Assembly (NCBI GenBank): GCA_003254925.1
Contig: QANZ01032061.1
Span: 62,001-126,000, forward strand
Source of the DNA: Chamaecrista fasciculata
Taxonomy: Eukaryota > Streptophyta > Magnoliopsida > Fabales > Fabaceae
Direction: 5' to 3'
DNA: 64,000 nucleotides
Below are positions 60,541-64,000 of the stretch, piece by piece. Under the pieces are notes generated by a model, which saw nothing but the letters and a program-made list of their open reading frames with translations, did not search any database and was not told where the DNA came from. Position 1 is the stretch's first letter. Every line of letters starts with the position of its first letter. The position numbers and the translations under genes are program-made.

Positions 60541-60742
60541 ATCCGGAGCCGTTTCAGAAAGAAAGTGTAAAACATCAAAACCACACTCACTTAATTAATT
60601 CTGCAATTTTAGTAACCATTACAGACAATACAAACTTATCAACCCTTGCCCAAACGTCCGTATAGTACACTTAGGTATCCAATTTACATGGGCAGCCACA
60701 TCTAAAAACTAAGTACTAATGTGAGTGCATCTATCACTTGCC

Positions 60743-62193
60743 TTATTTGATGTACTGAGAGAGCCACCTAAAGCCTTCACCGTATCCCATCTTGCGGACA
60801 ATACTGCACATGAACACCTCAAGAGGGCGTACGTTGGAGTCAGCGAGACTGACCTTGCCTTTGCCGGTAGTGAAGTTAGTGAGGCCCAAATGATAACGCA
60901 ACTCATCCTCTGAGGCAGCATAAGGTAAGTCAATCTTGTTTCCCAAGATAAGAAAAGGCACATTTGCTAGCGACTCATCAGAAAGAAGAGCATCTAGCTC
61001 CCTCTTTGATTCTGCGAATCTCTCCTTATCATATGCATCAACCAGGTAGACTACAGCATCCACCTATATGACAGAAGTTTCACAACTATTAAATAAGGCT
61101 GGTGTAACTCCCATCATAGGAAACAATCGTTGTAAGTATTTAGGGCTGAAAGCGATTACCAAATAATTAGTTGACACTACAATAACAAAGGCATGAGACA
61201 CTGCAACAAGCTATTAGTAAATTTAACAATGTAAAGGATATTGAAAATACAAGAGAAAACAAAGATAAGGAAGCCAGCTATTTCTGAACAAAAAAGTTTA
61301 CCACAAATCTACCTCTAACTAGTAACTTATTGGCACTGACCAATCTGAAGCTATATGATCTTCTCAACTCTTTCAGCTAATCACAAACTTGTACTATGAG
61401 ATAATGAACATTACAGATCGAAAGCAGGGTGTTAGAAGGAAAACTTCCCATCCTCCTTGGACATCTAAAATCAGAATGTACAAAGTTCATACTTGAAATG
61501 TTTACACCCATTTATGTGGGGGAGAATGATCATGTATCTCAGAAGCAAAAGACAAGCATAAACGTGCATACTGCATAGACTTTTTTACCTACTCAAAGTC
61601 TAATAAAACCATCAAATGCTCATGCAGCACCCGCAAACAGCCCAAATAACTGTCAAGCAACATTACAGTGTACAAGAAAGTCTTGAATTTATTATAACGA
61701 TATACAGAAGACTAACGCAGCTATTATATCAACCATGTTAATATCTTGACTTTATTGTAACGCTATACAGACACAAAAAAAAAAACAGACACACCTGAGC
61801 ATAGTAGTCCTTCCAGACTCTACGCGCAATTTGGTGCCCACCCAAGTCAAAGGCCTTAAATTTAATCTTTCCGATGCTTAACTCCTCCGAAGTTGGATAC
61901 TGAGTAGGTTGATGCTGAACTAATCTCTACAAAATGAGGAAAAACAAAGAAACAACCTTCAGTTTACAGGCAATTGGCAGCTGAATGAAATGAGAACATC
62001 AAGAAAGTTCGAAACAATAACACCTTTGAACCAAAAACTAATTAATTGTACAATAAGATACAACCTCATCTTTCAGCATGTGAAGTAAAGTGGTCTTCCC
62101 AGCATTATCAAGCCCTAGAAATAGGATCTTCGCCTCCTTTTGCCAAAGACCCAGAGAAGCCAGAATCCCATAGAACCAATCCACAATAAACAT
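60743..62193 (-). CDS. SAR1: SAR1 small GTPase, COPII coat assembly
   Basis: Three exons on -, 62193-62065, 61926-61795 and 61063-60743, join in phase 0 to 193 aa, the exact SAR1 size. SAR1-GTP inserts its N-terminal helix into the ER membrane and recruits Sec23/24 to form COPII vesicles. The N-terminus [17 protein letters not shown] is the amphipathic membrane helix. The G1 loop is GLDNAGKTT at residues 27-35. The switch II region is [17 protein letters not shown] from D70. The G4 motif is NKID at residues 129-132. The C-terminus ends in [20 protein letters not shown] and then SQYIK. All motifs are intact. The gene is convergent with CAMTA and is followed on its 5' side by a second SAR1 on the same strand. 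Confidence 0.96.
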
Positions 62194-63867
62194 ACTTTAC
62201 CAAAAAGTTTTTAGCTGCTCTGAACTGGAATACCGAAACTTTTCACCGGAAAACTTGACCGGAAGAGAAAAAAGAAAAAACTCCGTCCGCACTAGAGCAC
62301 CACACGAGATCGCCGAAAAATGCAATCAGCGATGGGAAGAGAGAGAAAAATAAAGAGATCTGAAACAGAGAGCAAAAGTAATGAAGAACCAACAGAGATA
62401 CAAAGAAAACGAGAGACAAAAAACTGCTTTTCTTTTTTCCAATTTATTTTCGACAATTTTTGGAAATTCATGGGTAGAACGAATTAACCTAGGGAATGTA
62501 TACCGATTACCGGTATGGCCAGTGAACGAGACGCTGTTAAGTGTTAAGCGATAAAAGGCGAGCTGAGACTGACGGAGAGTGGTGACCGGAATAGCCCGTT
62601 AGCGGCACAAATTCCAGTTGTAAGAAATTGATTGGTTGGTACGCGTCACTAGAAAATGCTAAAGCCTACGATACTGTCAGCATGTAATCAGAGGATGCTT
62701 ACGTGTAAGAAATAAGAATAGAATACGAAGGGAAATTATAAGTCATATTTTAGTATTTTTACTATTTTACTATAAAATGCTATTAATAATGCGTGATGCA
62801 TTTATTTTATATGAATTATAATTAAAAAATCATTAAAAATATTTTTTGTGCAAACAATTATTAAAGAACAAACTAATAACTTCATACTTTAAAGATCAGG
62901 CTTTTAAAATATTAAAATACATAATTTAATTTTTAAAAAGTTAAAAAGTATAATTATTAGTTTATAAAATAAATATATTATTTATTTTTTAAGGATTAAA
63001 TTAGATATTTAATTTTTTTAGAAATTAAGTTATTAATTCAGTAATCTTTTAAAGATTAAGTTGTTAATTTATTCATTAGTAAAAATAAAAAATTAAAAAA
63101 ACTATAAGAAATATATAAAAAAAAAACTTATATAAAAAATTTTCTAACATCAAATTATACATCAAGCATGGCAAAAAGAAAAGTTAAGCCGATTGTGTTG
63201 TTTTAGCATTCCGAAGAGTAGAATGAATAAAGATATATAAATTTTTCTTTTTTGGCATAGGAAATGCTTGAATGGTGTGAACTTTTTTAACTCCTAATCA
63301 GAAAATTCATGAGTTGCGGAAAGAGAGGGTCCACACATGATTTATGATTATCTCATTCTATTTTAATTTTTCTTTTTCATAATTTTGTAAACAAATAATA
63401 TTTATTTAGATTGATCATTAAAATAATTAAATACTTTGAAACTAAAAAAATGATTATTAAATTTGCATAATTTAGGTTATTTAGTTAATCGTTTGAAATT
63501 TAAACATCAAATATTTGTCAAAGTGAAACTTAGACCAAAGAAAGAAAGAATTCGAAGACAAGTTCGGTTTTCCACTCATAATCAACGAGGGAATAGTTCA
63601 AAAAGATTCTTCCAACACTCGCTTCAATTGCCTTGGCCCAATATCCACAGAATTCAATCTTTCAAGGTTGTCCCAAGAATCAAAAGAGAATTTTCCCAAA
63701 AATATTATGCTATTAAGGTACAAAAATGTAGCACATAACATTACTGCATATGTCGTATCAAATAATCCAATCAAAATTCAATAAAGAAAAAAGAGAAAAA
63801 TCTGATGTAACTGCAGGCATAGTGCTAATTAATTAACAAGGCGAAGGAAGAAAGAGGGGTGAAATCT
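62194..63867. other. Spacer between two SAR1 genes
   Basis: The left part (62194-62600) is the 5' UTR and promoter of the first SAR1; the rest is AT-rich, and its right end is the 3' flank of the second SAR1. A 91-codon open frame at 63463-63738 on + shows no family signature. No other gene is seen. Confidence 0.5.
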
Positions 63868-64000
63868 CTACTTGATATACTGTGAAACCCACTTGAAGCC
63901 ATCTCCATAGCCCATCTTGCGGACAATGCTGCACATGAACACTTCAAGAGGCCGAAGGTTAGACTCAGTGAGATTAACTTTTCCCTTTCCTGTGGTGAAA
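63868..64000 (-). CDS. SAR1: SAR1 small GTPase, second copy, last exon only
   Basis: The - strand reading [43 protein letters not shown], stop is the C-terminal end of SAR1. It differs from the first copy by conservative changes (VNLTESNLR for [16 protein letters not shown] for GEGFRWL). The remainder lies beyond the window edge. The same orientation and a spacing of about 1.7 kb indicate a tandem duplication. Confidence 0.93.
   Translation of the reverse strand, partial: FTTGKGKVNLTESNLRPLEVFMCSIVRKMGYGDGFKWVSQYIK

Noticed and set aside
63463-63738. 91-codon basic open frame on +
   Set aside because: No family signature; it lies antisense to the downstream flank of the second SAR1 and has AT-rich spacer composition.
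1-64000. CRISPR arrays, operons, phage or bacterial islands
   Set aside because: The sequence has spliced eukaryotic genes throughout; the tandem arrays seen are plant transposon subrepeats and microsatellites.

Overview
The window is plant nuclear DNA, almost certainly from an AT-rich dicot. Its genes have many GT-AG introns, the introns and spacers are AT-rich, and the repeats (Helitrons, MULE-like foldbacks, tRNA-derived SINEs, LTR fossils) are typical of plants. Protein similarity and repeat style suggest a rosid such as a legume, but I cannot fix the genus. Assembly gaps (N) lie at 4181-4216, 17361, 42754 and 43461-43486.

Genes from left to right: (1) the 3' part of a TBL-type polysaccharide O-acetyltransferase (+, to 1387). 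(2) A PRISE / progesterone 5-beta-reductase-like enoate reductase (+, 1764-3927, two exons, 377 aa), followed by a decayed tandem copy at 8080-12850 that is split by LTR-retrotransposon fossils. (3) An endosulfine/ARPP19-like phosphatase-inhibitor gene (-, 15520-17062, five small exons, 94 aa). (4) A GH3 beta-xylosidase/arabinofuranosidase of the BXL1 type (-, 19937-24754, five exons, 776 aa). (5) A peroxisomal acyl-activating enzyme of the AAE1 type ending in SKL (-, 32822-36579, three exons, 566 aa). (6) A calmodulin-binding transcription activator of the CAMTA5/6 type (+, 50936-59357, 13 coding exons, 917 aa). (7) A SAR1 COPII GTPase (-, 60743-62193, three exons, 193 aa) and the last exon of a second, tandem SAR1 (-, from 63868 past the window edge). 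These genes do not form a pathway; this is an ordinary dispersed plant gene neighbourhood. TBL and BXL both act on cell-wall xylan.

The accessory content is the richest part. At least four MULE-like foldback elements keep recognisable 9-10 bp target duplications. One (30595-31545) encloses a fragment of the splicing-factor gene SF1/BBP, and a related inverted-repeat element (36981-38314) encloses a piece resembling HCF107. A 2.86-kb Helitron (43259-46116) with intact termini carries two 72-bp exons of a leucine-rich-repeat receptor kinase, and two short Helitrons (14273-14579, 49692-50083) belong to the same landscape. Three SINE-like insertions, a hAT-type and a TA-flanked MITE, a solo LTR nested in a MULE-like element, and two LTRs of another family make up much of the rest. 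The remaining intergenic DNA is AT-rich and I see no genes in it. I found no novel coding system; the gene-fragment-capturing transposons are the most noteworthy content.
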